From positions 372,001-436,000 of the forward strand of contig JANSWU010000003.1 in assembly GCA_024743315.1 (NCBI GenBank): 64,000 bases of DNA, in the 5' to 3' direction. The notes under the pieces are model-generated. The model did no database searches, was not told where the DNA came from, and saw nothing but the letters and a program-made list of their open reading frames with translations. Position numbers and translations under genes: made by a program. The DNA is from Hyphomonadaceae bacterium (GTDB lineage Bacteria > Pseudomonadota > Alphaproteobacteria > Caulobacterales > Hyphomonadaceae). Shown here one piece after another: positions 6,998 to 16,024 of this stretch (the stretch's first letter is position 1; each line of letters starts with the position of its first letter).

Positions 6998-9603
6998 TAG
7001 CTGAAGCAGTACTCAGCATCGAGACACTCCGAGACGTCCCAGTCACCCACAGGATCGGGCTTGGGGAGCGTGTCAGCGGACACCTCGTGAACCATAACAG
7101 ATTGCTCCACCAGCTCGCTCAAGATGTCTCTGCCGTGGTAGAGCGCCACGAACTTTTCACGCAGAGTTCGCTGAAGTTTCATCAGGTCGCTCGGTCGGCA
7201 GTGAAAAGCATCGTGAACGGTCGCTATTGGTGCATCAAAGGCAGCCACGGTCATCGCAAGGTGAGAAGCATCAAGGCTGTGGACTAGGTTCGCCCCTGCT
7301 CCGTTTTTTGCTCGTGCCACGTCTAGCTGAGCGCTATAGCCCGGAGCGAAGCGGACGCGGAGACGGAAACCCGCACACCGCGCAAGCAACTTCTTCCCCT
7401 CCTTGAGAGACTTTCGGTACTCTTGGTGCATCAGGAAGCCTGTCGGAGTAATGTACTCGAAGGGCTTTCCTTGGGTCGCCATCGAACCTGCAAACTCTCG
7501 AAGAAAGTCCAGTGTTTTCACCGCATCAGGTAACGCTGCTCTGGAAGCCTGTTCGATCATCTCGGCTAGCATGCGCGCTGCCGCCATGTCGCCAAGGGCC
7601 TTACCTCCCACATGATCAGCAAAGTCTTCGCGAACGAATTCCAGCATGGTGTCCTTAATGCCGTCTGTAGTGACACCATAGACCAGTGTCATGGTGGGCT
7701 TTTTGGCTACCTTGCGAAGGAGCTTCTTGTTAGCCTTGAGCAATCTGTGGATGCCAGAAGCTGTCAGATAGGCTTGGTCGCGTTTGTACGCTGCTTCCTC
7801 AGCCTTCTGATGAGGCGCTCTCGAACGCGTTTTGGGGCTATCCACCGAGAGGCCAGAGAGATCGCCCTGAGACGCTCTTTTGAGTCTCTCAAGCAATTTC
7901 TCTCCAACAGCCTCATAGACGTCCTCACGATCACCTCCACGCAGATTGACCGCTTTGGCCGTGATAGGATCACGCCGAATTGCTGAGAGATGCTGCAGGC
8001 CGCTACAGGTCGCATCGACGCTCACAGGAAGACCGCAGAGATAGTCTTCGCCGTGCTCGACGTACCCCGCCCACTCGAAGCAAGCCGCGAGGAACTGCCA
8101 GGGTTCATCTTTGGTGCTCCAATCACGGAAGCTTTCAGGGTCACGAGCGATCGCTAAAAGTTCTTCAGACCGTTCGAACGCCCACCGCTTTCGTTCGTCC
8201 ATGCTGATTTTGTCATTACCAGCACACGCTGAAAGGTGGATAGATAAGGCCTCCGCACCATTAGGACCAAGAGGCGCTGGATCTGCGAATAGAAGCAGAC
8301 CCTTTGCACGGTCCCCTTTGTCAGGAGCTAGGTCGGAGCGGTAGTAAATCCTGCCTCTGAAGTCATGGAATACCGGAAGGTAAAAGCGCTCCTGAAGAGA
8401 GAACTCTACCGCCGTATCCACCAGTGCTTTGATTGAACGAAAACGTCGACGCTTATCCGCCTGAAGATCGTACGCTTCGCGCATAGCTTGCTTATAGGCA
8501 GCGACCTCCTCCTCTGTGGGATCATCTGGCAGGCTCCGAATGTCAGCCCCGACCGGACGCGGCGGGGATAGCCCGAGCACATCCCAAGCGCGGCCTGAGT
8601 TGGCGCTAATCTTTCGCATCACATCGAGCACCTTCTGGTTCACCTTGAATCCTGTCCATTGGAGGCGGTTGGCGGCCCCGAAGAACTCCGGAGCTTCCTT
8701 CTCGATGAGGTCCCAATTGACGCAGAACTTGTTCTTTCCAGAGAAGAACGTGAGGTGCTTGTAGCCAATGTTTGATGAGTATCGGCTGTCCGCTCTAACG
8801 ACCTGCAATGGAGGTTCTATACGAGGCCTCCGCGCGGCAGTGCGAGTACCTAGCTTCTCAGCAACTTTCTCCAGAAGCTCAATGAGCTCATCAGGAAGCC
8901 TCACGCATGCGGCGGGCGCCCTCTTGGCCTTGTATTTACCTGTGGGCGTGTACTTATCCAGAACACCTGCTGCGATCATGTTGGTTACCAGCAAAAGCCC
9001 GAGAAGCGCTTCGTCTTCCAGCTCCAACCCTTGGCACTCCATGGTTCTCAACAGTGTGAAAGCACCGTCCACACGGGACTGCATCGAGCTGCCTCGTTTG
9101 TTGGCGTTGGAATGGAAGCGAGCCAGAGAAGCTTTAGCCGATCCATCGACACCCCGAGCCATAATCTCTGCTGAGATCACTCGACCGATCCGGCTTGAGA
9201 GAGCGGCAATGGATACAGGCTCAGAGTCAGATCGTGCAGAACCAAGCATGTCTACAGCGGTGGAGAGTGCAAGTGCGATGTAGACTTCTGACGGAAGCGC
9301 GACACAAGCAGATAGGCTAAGCCTCCCGTTGCGCTTCACCGCGCCACGCTCTTTGGCCTCTACCTCTGCGTCGAAGGCGTCCTTCAGTTGGCCTGCGAGC
9401 TGAGAGAGCAGCACTGCAGCTGCGTCGCTCTGACTGGCACGACCTTTTCTCAAATCCTCTCGAACGGAATCGATTGCCTTAGCAACCGACAGCTCTAAAG
9501 CGACTGCGTCAAGCTGTGTCTGGAGCACTCGGGCATCTTCGGGGGATTTAGGACAGCGGATAGGGTCCACCGTCCCCATGATAGGGAATGATGTTGTTTG
9601 CAT
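6997..9603 (-). CDS. T7-type single-subunit DNA-dependent RNA polymerase
   Basis: At 868 residues it matches T7 RNA polymerase (883) in length and order of motifs. FHDFRGRIYYRS (~412-423) matches the conserved DxRGR region. LPVSVDATCSGLQHLS carries the first catalytic Asp (~530). KKPTMTLVYGV holds the O-helix Lys and Tyr (~635 and 642). TVHDAF holds the second catalytic His-Asp (~797-798). The protein ends in an aromatic tail (YCFS) like the FAFA of T7. It transcribes phage genes from its own promoters independently of host sigma factors. It lies 57 bases downstream of the integrase, in the same direction, and its ATG follows CAAGAGAAAAACCC. No catalytic residue appears lost. Confidence 0.95.
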   Translation of the reverse strand: MQTTSFPIMGTVDPIRCPKSPEDARVLQTQLDAVALELSVAKAIDSVREDLRKGRASQSDAAAVLLSQLAGQLKDAFDAEVEAKERGAVKRNGRLSLSACVALPSEVYIALALSTAVDMLGSARSDSEPVSIAALSSRIGRVISAEIMARGVDGSAKASLARFHSNANKRGSSMQSRVDGAFTLLRTMECQGLELEDEALLGLLLVTNMIAAGVLDKYTPTGKYKAKRAPAACVRLPDELIELLEKVAEKLGTRTAARRPRIEPPLQVVRADSRYSSNIGYKHLTFFSGKNKFCVNWDLIEKEAPEFFGAANRLQWTGFKVNQKVLDVMRKISANSGRAWDVLGLSPPRPVGADIRSLPDDPTEEEVAAYKQAMREAYDLQADKRRRFRSIKALVDTAVEFSLQERFYLPVFHDFRGRIYYRSDLAPDKGDRAKGLLLFADPAPLGPNGAEALSIHLSACAGNDKISMDERKRWAFERSEELLAIARDPESFRDWSTKDEPWQFLAACFEWAGYVEHGEDYLCGLPVSVDATCSGLQHLSAIRRDPITAKAVNLRGGDREDVYEAVGEKLLERLKRASQGDLSGLSVDSPKTRSRAPHQKAEEAAYKRDQAYLTASGIHRLLKANKKLLRKVAKKPTMTLVYGVTTDGIKDTMLEFVREDFADHVGGKALGDMAAARMLAEMIEQASRAALPDAVKTLDFLREFAGSMATQGKPFEYITPTGFLMHQEYRKSLKEGKKLLARCAGFRLRVRFAPGYSAQLDVARAKNGAGANLVHSLDASHLAMTVAAFDAPIATVHDAFHCRPSDLMKLQRTLREKFVALYHGRDILSELVEQSVMVHEVSADTLPKPDPVGDWDVSECLDAEYCFS

Positions 9604-9660
9604 TGGGTTTTTCTCTTGAGTTTCGCCAACCCCTTTTGGGGGCTTACGGCTTTTTATGGT

Positions 9661-11016
9661 TTAGTTGGCGGCCCAGTTGGGGACCGCTGTGTGCCAGTCA
9701 AGCAGTTCGACTTCCTCTCGGAGGTCTTGTGCCCGGACATGAGCGTATCTGGCGTGAATATCGCCAGACTGTTTGTGGCCTTGAAGCTTCTCGATGCGAT
9801 GCCTCTCGACCTTGAAGTAGGACAAGCGGGTCGCGAACGAGTGACGCAGTGAATGGAGTGTCAGGCTTTTGCTCAGACCTGCTTCTTCACGCCAATCACG
9901 GAAGGTCCGCTGTAGCGTGTTGAGGATTGCGTCAGAATCCGCGACTACCTTCAAGCTTTCAACGGCTTCGGGATGAACGGGTATCTTTCTGACTGAGCTT
10001 TCAGTCTTCACTCGCCCCGCTCCGTGTCCAACGAGGAATAGCATTTGTTCTTGGTTAAACTCACCCGATAGAAGCTCAGAGGGGCGGGTTCCGAGGTAAA
10101 GACCAGCACGGATATATGCCGCGACCACTGGATTGGGCGCTTCCACCCCAAACAGCCGCTCCAAGTCTTCAGGATAGAACGGCTGCTTACGAGCGGACTT
10201 AGCTCCCTTCACCCTGTGACCCTTGAACACATCATGACGGGCTAGATCGTCGGGAAAAGTCCAAGTCAGGATCATCCGGGCGTTAGTCTGAAGCCGTTTG
10301 ATGTAAGAATCAGCAAAGCCCTCTCGGGCCAGCTTCCGCAGGAAGTCTCGAGCATCAAGGCGAGTGATCTCGCAAGGCCTGGCTAACTTCATCGCATCGA
10401 ACTTCTTAGCGGATTGGAGCAACGTCTCCGCCGAGCTCTCAGCTAATGCAGAGTCCTCCTCAACACGCTTCTCAGCTGCCTCAAGCCAACCTAGGCGATT
10501 ATTGACCCGGTCCAATTCATTGAGGATGCCTTGAGCTTCTTTGTTCTCGCCGATGAACCTTTCAATGTGCGGTGAGTCGAATCCGTAGTGATAGAATTCA
10601 CCCGCCAGCTTCTCTTGGCCGAGCAGTCGATCCATTTGCTCTTCCAGCAGATTGATAAGGTGCTCCCGTTCGATGTCAGTGAGTTTGGAGGCAACCCTAC
10701 CGGATTGGAGGGCGTCCCAATCGCGATATGGAAGGGGTTTGCCTTTCTCGACTGCCTCCATCACGGACAACCACTTAATGTTGTCTTCGCGAGCTCTACG
10801 ATCTCTCCACTCTCGCGCCTCGCGAAGGGAGATTGATCCGGTGGACACTCGAACAGCTCCAGGGGCATCTTTGATGGCCTCTCTGACGGCTGCCGGCACT
10901 CTACGGTTGTACGCCCAGACACCGTTCCGTTTGTATAGCGCGTGATCTTTGTTCGAGCGGTCTCTGTCGATCTGCAGACGAAAGGCATCGGATGGTCTGA
11001 TACGTCTTCGTGTCAT
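9661..11016 (-). CDS. Tyrosine recombinase (phage integrase)
   Basis: This 451-residue site-specific recombinase has the full catalytic set in the C-terminal half: Arg311 (LGTRPSEL), His388 and Arg391 (LHSLRHSF), His414 (LQGHKQ) and the nucleophile Tyr424 (IHARYAH). The N-terminal part contains a basic arm-binding-type segment and a SAM-like core-binding domain (~200-260). It inserts and excises the element. The ATG at 11016 is preferred over a GTG at 11028 because GGGAGG lies 11 bases before the ATG and would touch the GTG. It is the second gene of the leader-integrase-polymerase operon. The attachment site is not identified; no tRNA adjoins it. Confidence 0.95.
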   Translation of the reverse strand: MTRRRIRPSDAFRLQIDRDRSNKDHALYKRNGVWAYNRRVPAAVREAIKDAPGAVRVSTGSISLREAREWRDRRAREDNIKWLSVMEAVEKGKPLPYRDWDALQSGRVASKLTDIEREHLINLLEEQMDRLLGQEKLAGEFYHYGFDSPHIERFIGENKEAQGILNELDRVNNRLGWLEAAEKRVEEDSALAESSAETLLQSAKKFDAMKLARPCEITRLDARDFLRKLAREGFADSYIKRLQTNARMILTWTFPDDLARHDVFKGHRVKGAKSARKQPFYPEDLERLFGVEAPNPVVAAYIRAGLYLGTRPSELLSGEFNQEQMLFLVGHGAGRVKTESSVRKIPVHPEAVESLKVVADSDAILNTLQRTFRDWREEAGLSKSLTLHSLRHSFATRLSYFKVERHRIEKLQGHKQSGDIHARYAHVRAQDLREEVELLDWHTAVPNWAAN

Positions 11017-11033
11017 TGTTCTGTGCACCTCCC

Positions 11034-11117
11034 TTATGAAACTACCGATTGGCGGATTGCTTTCTCGGATTGGCTCTGAACTTCAGCGGTGGCGGTGGTT
11101 TGTGAATGTAGTGACAT
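11034..11117 (-). CDS. 27-residue leader ORF before integrase
   Basis: A short leftward frame, MSLHSQTTATAEVQSQSEKA and seven more residues, ends with TAA at 11034. It lies immediately before the GGGAGG ribosome site of the integrase. Its ATG is preceded by CAAGAGAACCC, nearly the same as the element before the RNA polymerase start (CAAGAGAAAAACCC). It could be a real small protein or a translational leader coupling integrase expression. The coding call rests only on this start context and position. Confidence 0.4.
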   Translation of the reverse strand: MSLHSQTTATAEVQSQSEKAIRQSVVS

Positions 11118-11522
11118 TGGGTTCTCTTGCAGCTTAAGGTTATGGGTTTTGGGGAAATCGGAGAGCCGCAGGACCTCGACACAACGGTTATTATTGAGTT
11201 CCGTCGCTCGGGATCGATGCGCTGTTCTCCCGTGTAAAGTAGCTATTGCGACGCTGGATTTCCGTATATAGTAGTCATTGAAACGGCCCCTCGCAGAGTG
11301 ATCCAACACCCCGCGGCTGCCGAGGCTCCCAGAACGCCCCTTACCGCCCAGCGCAGCACTGTGCTGACCAAATAATTGTCCTGTTTGGCCGTTGCCTTTT
11401 GTGTCGACACGTATGACTCCTGTATGACAGAAATGAAGCTCAACCTCGACGAAAAACTCCAATGTTCTCAGAGCTGTTGAGGTTGTGGTTGTCTTGTAGG
11501 AGGTCTGAAGTAGACTGCGCGC
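11118..11522. other. Element-host junction region, no gene seen
   Basis: This stretch lies between the integrase leader and aat and must hold the leftward promoter of the integration operon and the right end of the element. Two imperfect direct repeats occur at 11230-11253 and 11262-11285. No tRNA, no clear att core and no phage repressor gene was found. A 66-residue leftward frame at 11243-11443 lacks a ribosome site and is not called. Confidence 0.5.
11230..11285. repeat. Imperfect direct repeat pair upstream of integrase
   Basis: CCGTGTAAAGTAGCTATTG (extending to GCGACG) at 11230-11253 and CCGTATATAGTAGTCATTG (extending to AAACG) at 11262-11285 agree at about 18 of 24 positions with a 32-base period, or three helical turns. 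They lie upstream of the integrase operon, where arm-type integrase sites or repressor/excisionase operators are expected. The role is inferred. Confidence 0.35.
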
Positions 11523-12188
11523 ATGTCTGATCGGTTCGACACAACAGATCTGTTGAATTGCTATCGCCGCGGGGTGTTCCCGATGGCGGACTCGCGTGAG
11601 GATATGCGCCTCTTCCTGATGGATCCGGACATTCGCGGCGTGTTGCCATTGGATGGCTTCCATGTGCCGCGAAGATTGCGCAGGACGGTGCGCCAGGACC
11701 CTTACAAAGTGACCGTGGATACCGCTTTCAATCGCGTCATTGAGGCCTGCGCGGAACCACACCCGACGCGACCGGCAACCTGGATCAATGACGCTATCCT
11801 CAACCTGTACAGCGCCCTTCATCGTCAGGGACACGCCCATAGCGTTGAATGCTGGTCAGAGTCCGGCGATTTGGTCGGCGGGCTGTATGGCGTCTCACTG
11901 GGCGGTGCGTTTTTCGGCGAAAGCATGTTTTCGCGCGCCACAGACGCGTCCAAGATCGCCTTGGTTCATCTCGTCGCGCGGTTGAAAACCGGCGGCTACA
12001 AACTCCTGGATGCGCAATTCCACAATCCGCACCTGGAACAATTCGGCCTGGAAGAGATTACCCGGGATGCGTTTCGCGCCCGGCTCTGGGAGGCTTTGCG
12101 CGTGGAGGCGGACTTCTATTCGCTCGGGGCGAGAGGATTGAGCACCGCTGGATCGACTTCGCTACAGGCGATCACCCAAATATCATAG
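11523..12188 (+). CDS. aat: Leucyl/phenylalanyl-tRNA--protein transferase
   Basis: This 221-residue enzyme transfers Leu or Phe from aminoacyl-tRNA to the N-terminal Lys or Arg of proteins, marking them for ClpAP by the N-end rule in the cytoplasm. Family hallmarks are present: CYRRGVFPM near the N-terminus, ATWINDAILNLY, ECWSESGDLVGGLYGV, GAFFGESMFSR and LLDAQFHNPHLEQFG. The length is normal. Its 3' end overlaps the convergent DUF2155 gene by 73 bases. In many alphaproteobacteria aat follows accBC; here the integrated element lies upstream, so it may have separated them, but the other side is not visible. Confidence 0.95.
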   Translation: MSDRFDTTDLLNCYRRGVFPMADSREDMRLFLMDPDIRGVLPLDGFHVPRRLRRTVRQDPYKVTVDTAFNRVIEACAEPHPTRPATWINDAILNLYSALHRQGHAHSVECWSESGDLVGGLYGVSLGGAFFGESMFSRATDASKIALVHLVARLKTGGYKLLDAQFHNPHLEQFGLEEITRDAFRARLWEALRVEADFYSLGARGLSTAGSTSLQAITQIS

Positions 12189-12712
12189 ACCGGGTGCTCG
12201 AGCGCATTAAGGCCCGGCGATGAGGCAAACATCCAGCCCGAAAAGCGCGTTTCGACGTTTTCGTCTTCCGCCAGCGCAAGCTCTTCTTCGAGCAAGTCCC
12301 GCGGCTCGGCCATGGTCTGGACCTGCACCGAATTGGCGGTGGTGATCTTAAGGAAAGCAGCACTTTCCGGCGGCTCTTCTGGTGGCGTCTGGAAGCAGGT
12401 TTCAAGATCAATGCGCAACGAACCATAGACTTTGGGCTCGCCAACCACCATTTCGAAATCCGTAGAGCGCCCGGTAATCTTGTCGAGGGCGCGCAGGATA
12501 ACTGTGTCTTTCTGTTGGAAGGTTTGCTGCTTGGTTGGAACGATCTCCTCCTCGCCAAGCTCACTATCCTCTGTATCTTCAGATGCGGAGGCTTGGTCGC
12601 CAAACAGCTCGCGTTCGAGCTCTGTAAGGCCCGGACGGGGCGCCTGCTCCTGCGCGAACACAAAGGCGCTGACACCAAGGCCGAGCGCGCCAATCAGGAT
12701 CGTCCGGATCAC
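12116..12712 (-). CDS. DUF2155 periplasmic protein
   Basis: The 198-residue protein has an N-terminal signal peptide (to about residue 20, AFVFAQ), an acidic low-complexity linker (~35-60), and the DUF2155 core from about residue 70 (VILRALDKITGRSTDF) to the end. It includes VYGSLRIDLETCFQTPPEEP and FSGWMFASSPGLNALEHPVYD. The function of DUF2155 is unknown; it is a conserved alphaproteobacterial envelope protein. It is the last gene of a leftward run with NDUFA12 and MlaD-like genes, with ATGA overlap to the latter. Its C-terminal 70 bases overlap aat tail to tail, and both reading frames look genuine. Confidence 0.85.
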   Translation of the reverse strand: MIRTILIGALGLGVSAFVFAQEQAPRPGLTELERELFGDQASASEDTEDSELGEEEIVPTKQQTFQQKDTVILRALDKITGRSTDFEMVVGEPKVYGSLRIDLETCFQTPPEEPPESAAFLKITTANSVQVQTMAEPRDLLEEELALAEDENVETRFSGWMFASSPGLNALEHPVYDIWVIACSEVDPAVLNPLAPSE

Positions 12713-13212
12713 TCCGACTCTCCACCGCCGCCATTACCCGAAGCGAAAGAGGCGAATAGGGTCATCAGATCGACCGAGCCCTGCGCGTAAAGGATTTCGC
12801 CGCAACCTGTTTCCCCAAACAGCTCTTCTCCATCGCCGCAGGCCGGGATTTCACCGAAGCCTTCCGCCGGCTCAAGATTGATATAGGCGCCGCCGAGCAA
12901 ACCTTCCGATTGCACGCGGGCGCTGGTGCCGTCACCGAGCGGCAGGATGGTCGAATCAACCGCCATAACAACCAGGGCTTCCGCCCGTTCACGGTCGAGG
13001 GAAACATCACGCACCGTGCCGATCTTTACGCCGGCCATGCGCACATCGGTGCCCCGCTCGATCGTCGCAGCACTCGAGAAGCGCGCGCCGATTTCGACGG
13101 TTTCAGCATTATTCGCGGCATCGCCGCCGCGCGCCAGGCCGAACCAAAGGAACACACCAGCGACGATGAGCACCCCTAACCCAACCAGGGTCTCAAAAAT
13201 AGATTCACGCAT
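12709..13212 (-). CDS. MCE-domain lipid transport protein (MlaD-like)
   Basis: The 167-residue protein starts [19 protein letters not shown], a single N-terminal membrane anchor (~8-28). An MCE domain follows (~40-125; ARFSSAATIERGTDVRMAGV, GLLGGAYINLEP). MlaD hexamers sit on the periplasmic face of the inner membrane and pass phospholipids between an MlaEF transporter and the outer membrane. The start at 13212 is chosen because it gives the usual MlaD N-terminus; an earlier in-frame start adds a non-family extension overlapping NDUFA12. Its likely partners mlaE and mlaF are at 42572-44151, about 30 kb away. The Gly-rich tail (GNGGGGESE) is unusual. Confidence 0.85.
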   Translation of the reverse strand: MRESIFETLVGLGVLIVAGVFLWFGLARGGDAANNAETVEIGARFSSAATIERGTDVRMAGVKIGTVRDVSLDRERAEALVVMAVDSTILPLGDGTSARVQSEGLLGGAYINLEPAEGFGEIPACGDGEELFGETGCGEILYAQGSVDLMTLFASFASGNGGGGESE

Positions 13213-13594
13213 TTGGGTCCCAAGCCTCGTAGTCTGCGTCCGCCTCTCGTCTTTCCCCACCTTCACGCAGGCTGCCTTTCGGGCGATACGCAAAAACGGT
13301 CCCGGTCATGTTTGGCGTGTGATCGGTTTCCCAATCCTGGCGCTTTAGTGGCGCATCGGTCGGCGGCTCGTCGAACGTATAATGCAGCCATCCGTGCCAG
13401 TCAGGCGGCACTTTGGATGGTTCTGCCAACCCCTTATAGATGACATAACGCCGATGCCGGCCTTCGACCGATTTCTTGCGATCTTCGAAATAGCGATTTC
13501 CATAGTCGTCTGTGCCGACCAAAACGCCACGGCGCTTGATGTCGAACCAGCCTCCAGGGCTTACGCCGTTCCACCAGGTAAAGAGCTTGAACAT
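13205..13594 (-). CDS. NDUFA12-type complex I accessory subunit
   Basis: The 129-residue protein has the signature of the NDUFA12 (17.2 kDa) accessory subunit of NADH:ubiquinone oxidoreductase, which alphaproteobacteria share with mitochondria: [42 protein letters not shown] and [10 protein letters not shown]. It binds the peripheral arm of complex I at the inner membrane. The start at 13594 ([10 protein letters not shown]) fits the family; an in-frame start 33 bases upstream is less likely. It overlaps the MlaD-like gene by 8 bases and leads the three-gene leftward unit. The upstream region is shared with the divergent NrdJ-like gene. Confidence 0.93.
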   Translation of the reverse strand: MFKLFTWWNGVSPGGWFDIKRRGVLVGTDDYGNRYFEDRKKSVEGRHRRYVIYKGLAEPSKVPPDWHGWLHYTFDEPPTDAPLKRQDWETDHTPNMTGTVFAYRPKGSLREGGERREADADYEAWDPNA

Positions 13595-13720
13595 GGGACA
13601 CGTCCTGACAGTGATATTTGGCCGCATTATGGCGCGTGCATGACGCCGAATCTAGTTAGGACAGGCAACACATCATGTCGCGGGCCAGGTCAAGCCCGCT
13701 CTGGCTGGAGGGTGCAGATC

Positions 13721-15955
13721 ATGGCAGCAAGCGATCGAAACGCGCAATTGCTCGCAACCGCGATGGAAGAAGGGCTGATCAGCCCGGTCATGCCATTCGG
13801 AGAGCTCTGCGCGGTACCGCTTACAAATCTGCAAGATCGTACTGTGGCGGTCGCCGCCGCAACCCGGCAACGGCTTAACCGAACCAGCAAATTGGCCATG
13901 GCCGAATTATTGGAAGGTCTTGGCGATACACCACGCAACGCAGAACTCGCCGAAGCGGTCGCGCGCGGTGTGCCGCTCTCATTGATTGAAGAAGCCTTGC
14001 AGCAAGGCCAGGGCTTTGAAGCTTTGGCGGCCGAATTCCGCAATGATGCGATCGAATTGCAGGCTCCACCTGCATGTCTGACAGAGTCGGACATTTCCGC
14101 GAGTGATCTCAACGATATTCGTCGAACCGGTGTTGGCGCCCTGGTCCAGAAATCAAAACTTCCCGAGCCGATCACGCCTGCCTTGGCGATCGATATGTCA
14201 CGCTTTGTCACGCCGGACGGAGTTGAGACCGATGTGCTCGATGATCTGATGAGCGCTGCCCTCGCAAATCATGGCGCTTCGCTGATCATCGTGCCGTGTG
14301 GATTGTCGGCGGCCTTGATGGGCTTGGGTCAGCCCTTCAATCGAGAAACCGCACCCGCGATTACGGCGCTGCTAAAACTGATCCAATCCGTCGCCAAAGG
14401 CACATCTTTTACCAAGAAACATGCTGAGCTGCTCGGCCTCGCACCACGCGGCGCACGAAAGACAAAGCGCAGCGTCGACCTGGCTTTGGTCCCACTATCG
14501 GCGCGGGCCCTTTCCTCTTTTCAACCCGCCAGTTTGGGTTTGCGACCGGTGGCGAGCTTCATTGAGCTTCTGGAAGGCGATCAACCCAGTCTCAATCTGA
14601 TGGCGCGCCTTGGCCTCGCCCGGCGGGCACCAGAGCAGTTGCCGGCCTTACTCGCTGATATTGATAGCGCCGCCGACCTTGAATTGATGCCGCACTTTGG
14701 CGGTGACGTGCTGCGCACCCGCGGTTTCTCGACCCAGGCCATCGACAAGGTCAAAAGCGCCCTCGGCGAAGGCCTGCCCTTGAATGCTGCGTTCTCACGC
14801 TGGGTCCTGGGCGATGATATTATTTCAAACGATCTACGTCTGGCCCCCGAATCCTTCGATGCCGATGGCCGTGCCCTGTTGAAGTCGATCGGGTTCTCCA
14901 AGCGCGAGATTGCAGAGGCTGAAGAGGCGCTTGACGGTCGCCCGGACAAGTTGGCGAGCATCGCAATCGAAGCCGCCGGCCTCACCCAGTCCCTGTCCGG
15001 CCCTGAGATGATTGAAATCGCTGAACTGCTCCAGAAGAGCGGCGATGTGTCGATTATTCTGGCGAGCACAAATGTTGACGTGGAACCAGAAGCGCTGTTG
15101 CTGGCAAGTCTATCGATCTGGTTCCCGGCGCTCGACACGCAGATTGATCGGCTCACAGCCGACCGGATGGAACATATCACGGCGCTTGCCGAAGACTTGA
15201 TGGCGGAAGACGCCGCCCCACAGACGATCATCGAAGCCCCGAGCGGCGTCTCGCGCACCCGCCTGCCCGACCGGCGCAAAGGCTATATCCAGAAAGCCAC
15301 GGTCGGCGGACACAAAGTCTATCTTCATACCGGCGAGTTTGATGATGGATCGCTCGGCGAAATCTTCATCGACATGCATAAAGAAGGCGCCGCCTTCCGC
15401 TCTTTGATGAATAATTTCGCCATCGCAGTATCTCTCGGCCTACAATACGGCGTACCGTTGGAAGAATATGTCGACGCTTTTGTGTTCACTCGGTTTGAGC
15501 CCGCTGGCGAGGTTACCGGCAATGATCAGATTGCCCGCGCGACTTCTATTCTTGACTATATCTTCCGGGAACTCGCGGTCTCTTATCTAGCGCGCGAGGA
15601 CCTCGCTGAGCTCGGCGATGTGACCCATGATGGGCTTGGCCGCGGGATCGCCGATGGCATCGAAAAATCACAGGCCCAACCGCTGCCGGATGAAGCCGCG
15701 CACTTGATCTCGCGCGGTTTCGCACGCGGTCAGATCCCCGACAATATTGTCATCTTCAACACCAAGCGCGAAGAGCGCGACGCTGAGCTGGCGGAGGAAG
15801 ACTCGGAAGCAAGCGAGGCAACTCAGGAAATGCCGTCCTATTTGAGTGACGCCTGCCCAAGTTGCGGCAGTTTCACGCTCTATCTCGAAGAAGCCGACGG
15901 GGAGACGGCCTGCGATACGTGCGGGCATATTGGTCGGATTGAAGCGACAGAATAA
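13721..15955 (+). CDS. Degenerate NrdJ-like protein with TSCPD domain
   Basis: The 744-residue protein ends like a class II (B12-dependent) ribonucleotide reductase: a TSCPD domain at ~515-625 ([56 protein letters not shown]) and a C-terminal CPSC...CDTC zinc-type motif (712-734). The middle (~330-400: [29 protein letters not shown]) and part near 195-240 still resemble the NrdJ barrel. However, the catalytic cysteine loop, redox cysteines and most of the N-terminal barrel are absent; only Cys30, 119 and 193 remain before the tail. Reductase activity is therefore unlikely; a regulatory or scaffold role is possible. The ATG at 13721 follows GGAGGG by 8 bases, so the longer upstream frame is rejected. 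Confidence 0.75.
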   Translation: MAASDRNAQLLATAMEEGLISPVMPFGELCAVPLTNLQDRTVAVAAATRQRLNRTSKLAMAELLEGLGDTPRNAELAEAVARGVPLSLIEEALQQGQGFEALAAEFRNDAIELQAPPACLTESDISASDLNDIRRTGVGALVQKSKLPEPITPALAIDMSRFVTPDGVETDVLDDLMSAALANHGASLIIVPCGLSAALMGLGQPFNRETAPAITALLKLIQSVAKGTSFTKKHAELLGLAPRGARKTKRSVDLALVPLSARALSSFQPASLGLRPVASFIELLEGDQPSLNLMARLGLARRAPEQLPALLADIDSAADLELMPHFGGDVLRTRGFSTQAIDKVKSALGEGLPLNAAFSRWVLGDDIISNDLRLAPESFDADGRALLKSIGFSKREIAEAEEALDGRPDKLASIAIEAAGLTQSLSGPEMIEIAELLQKSGDVSIILASTNVDVEPEALLLASLSIWFPALDTQIDRLTADRMEHITALAEDLMAEDAAPQTIIEAPSGVSRTRLPDRRKGYIQKATVGGHKVYLHTGEFDDGSLGEIFIDMHKEGAAFRSLMNNFAIAVSLGLQYGVPLEEYVDAFVFTRFEPAGEVTGNDQIARATSILDYIFRELAVSYLAREDLAELGDVTHDGLGRGIADGIEKSQAQPLPDEAAHLISRGFARGQIPDNIVIFNTKREERDAELAEEDSEASEATQEMPSYLSDACPSCGSFTLYLEEADGETACDTCGHIGRIEATE

Positions 15956-16024
15956 CCGCGCGGGCTGGCCCGGCGCTTGCCTTTGGTTAGTCAAAGGTAA
16001 ATACAAAACAAGGCGCGGTGTCCC

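Larger units (their letters stand above)
1..11400. mobile_element. Integrated phage-like element (right part)
   Basis: The block holds a tyrosine integrase next to a T7-type RNA polymerase, small leftward genes with overlapping starts, and two cargo genes in the opposite direction. Intact housekeeping genes begin at aat (11523). The left end is outside the window. The right boundary is only bracketed between the integrase leader (11117) and aat, and no tRNA or duplicated att core was recognised. An integrase beside a phage-type RNA polymerase is known from temperate podoviruses of the Autographiviridae type, such as some pelagiphages. No structural, packaging or replication gene is visible here, so a complete prophage is not shown. 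Confidence 0.8.

Noticed and set aside
11243-11443. 66-residue leftward frame near the element-host junction
   Set aside because: No ribosome site, and it overlaps the direct repeats; no family recognised.
11118-11522. tRNA gene as the integration target
   Set aside because: No cloverleaf or T-loop sequence was found next to the integrase, so no tRNA att site is claimed.
11034-11840. 268-residue leftward open frame crossing aat
   Set aside because: It runs antisense through aat; only its last 27 codons have a plausible start and are listed separately.
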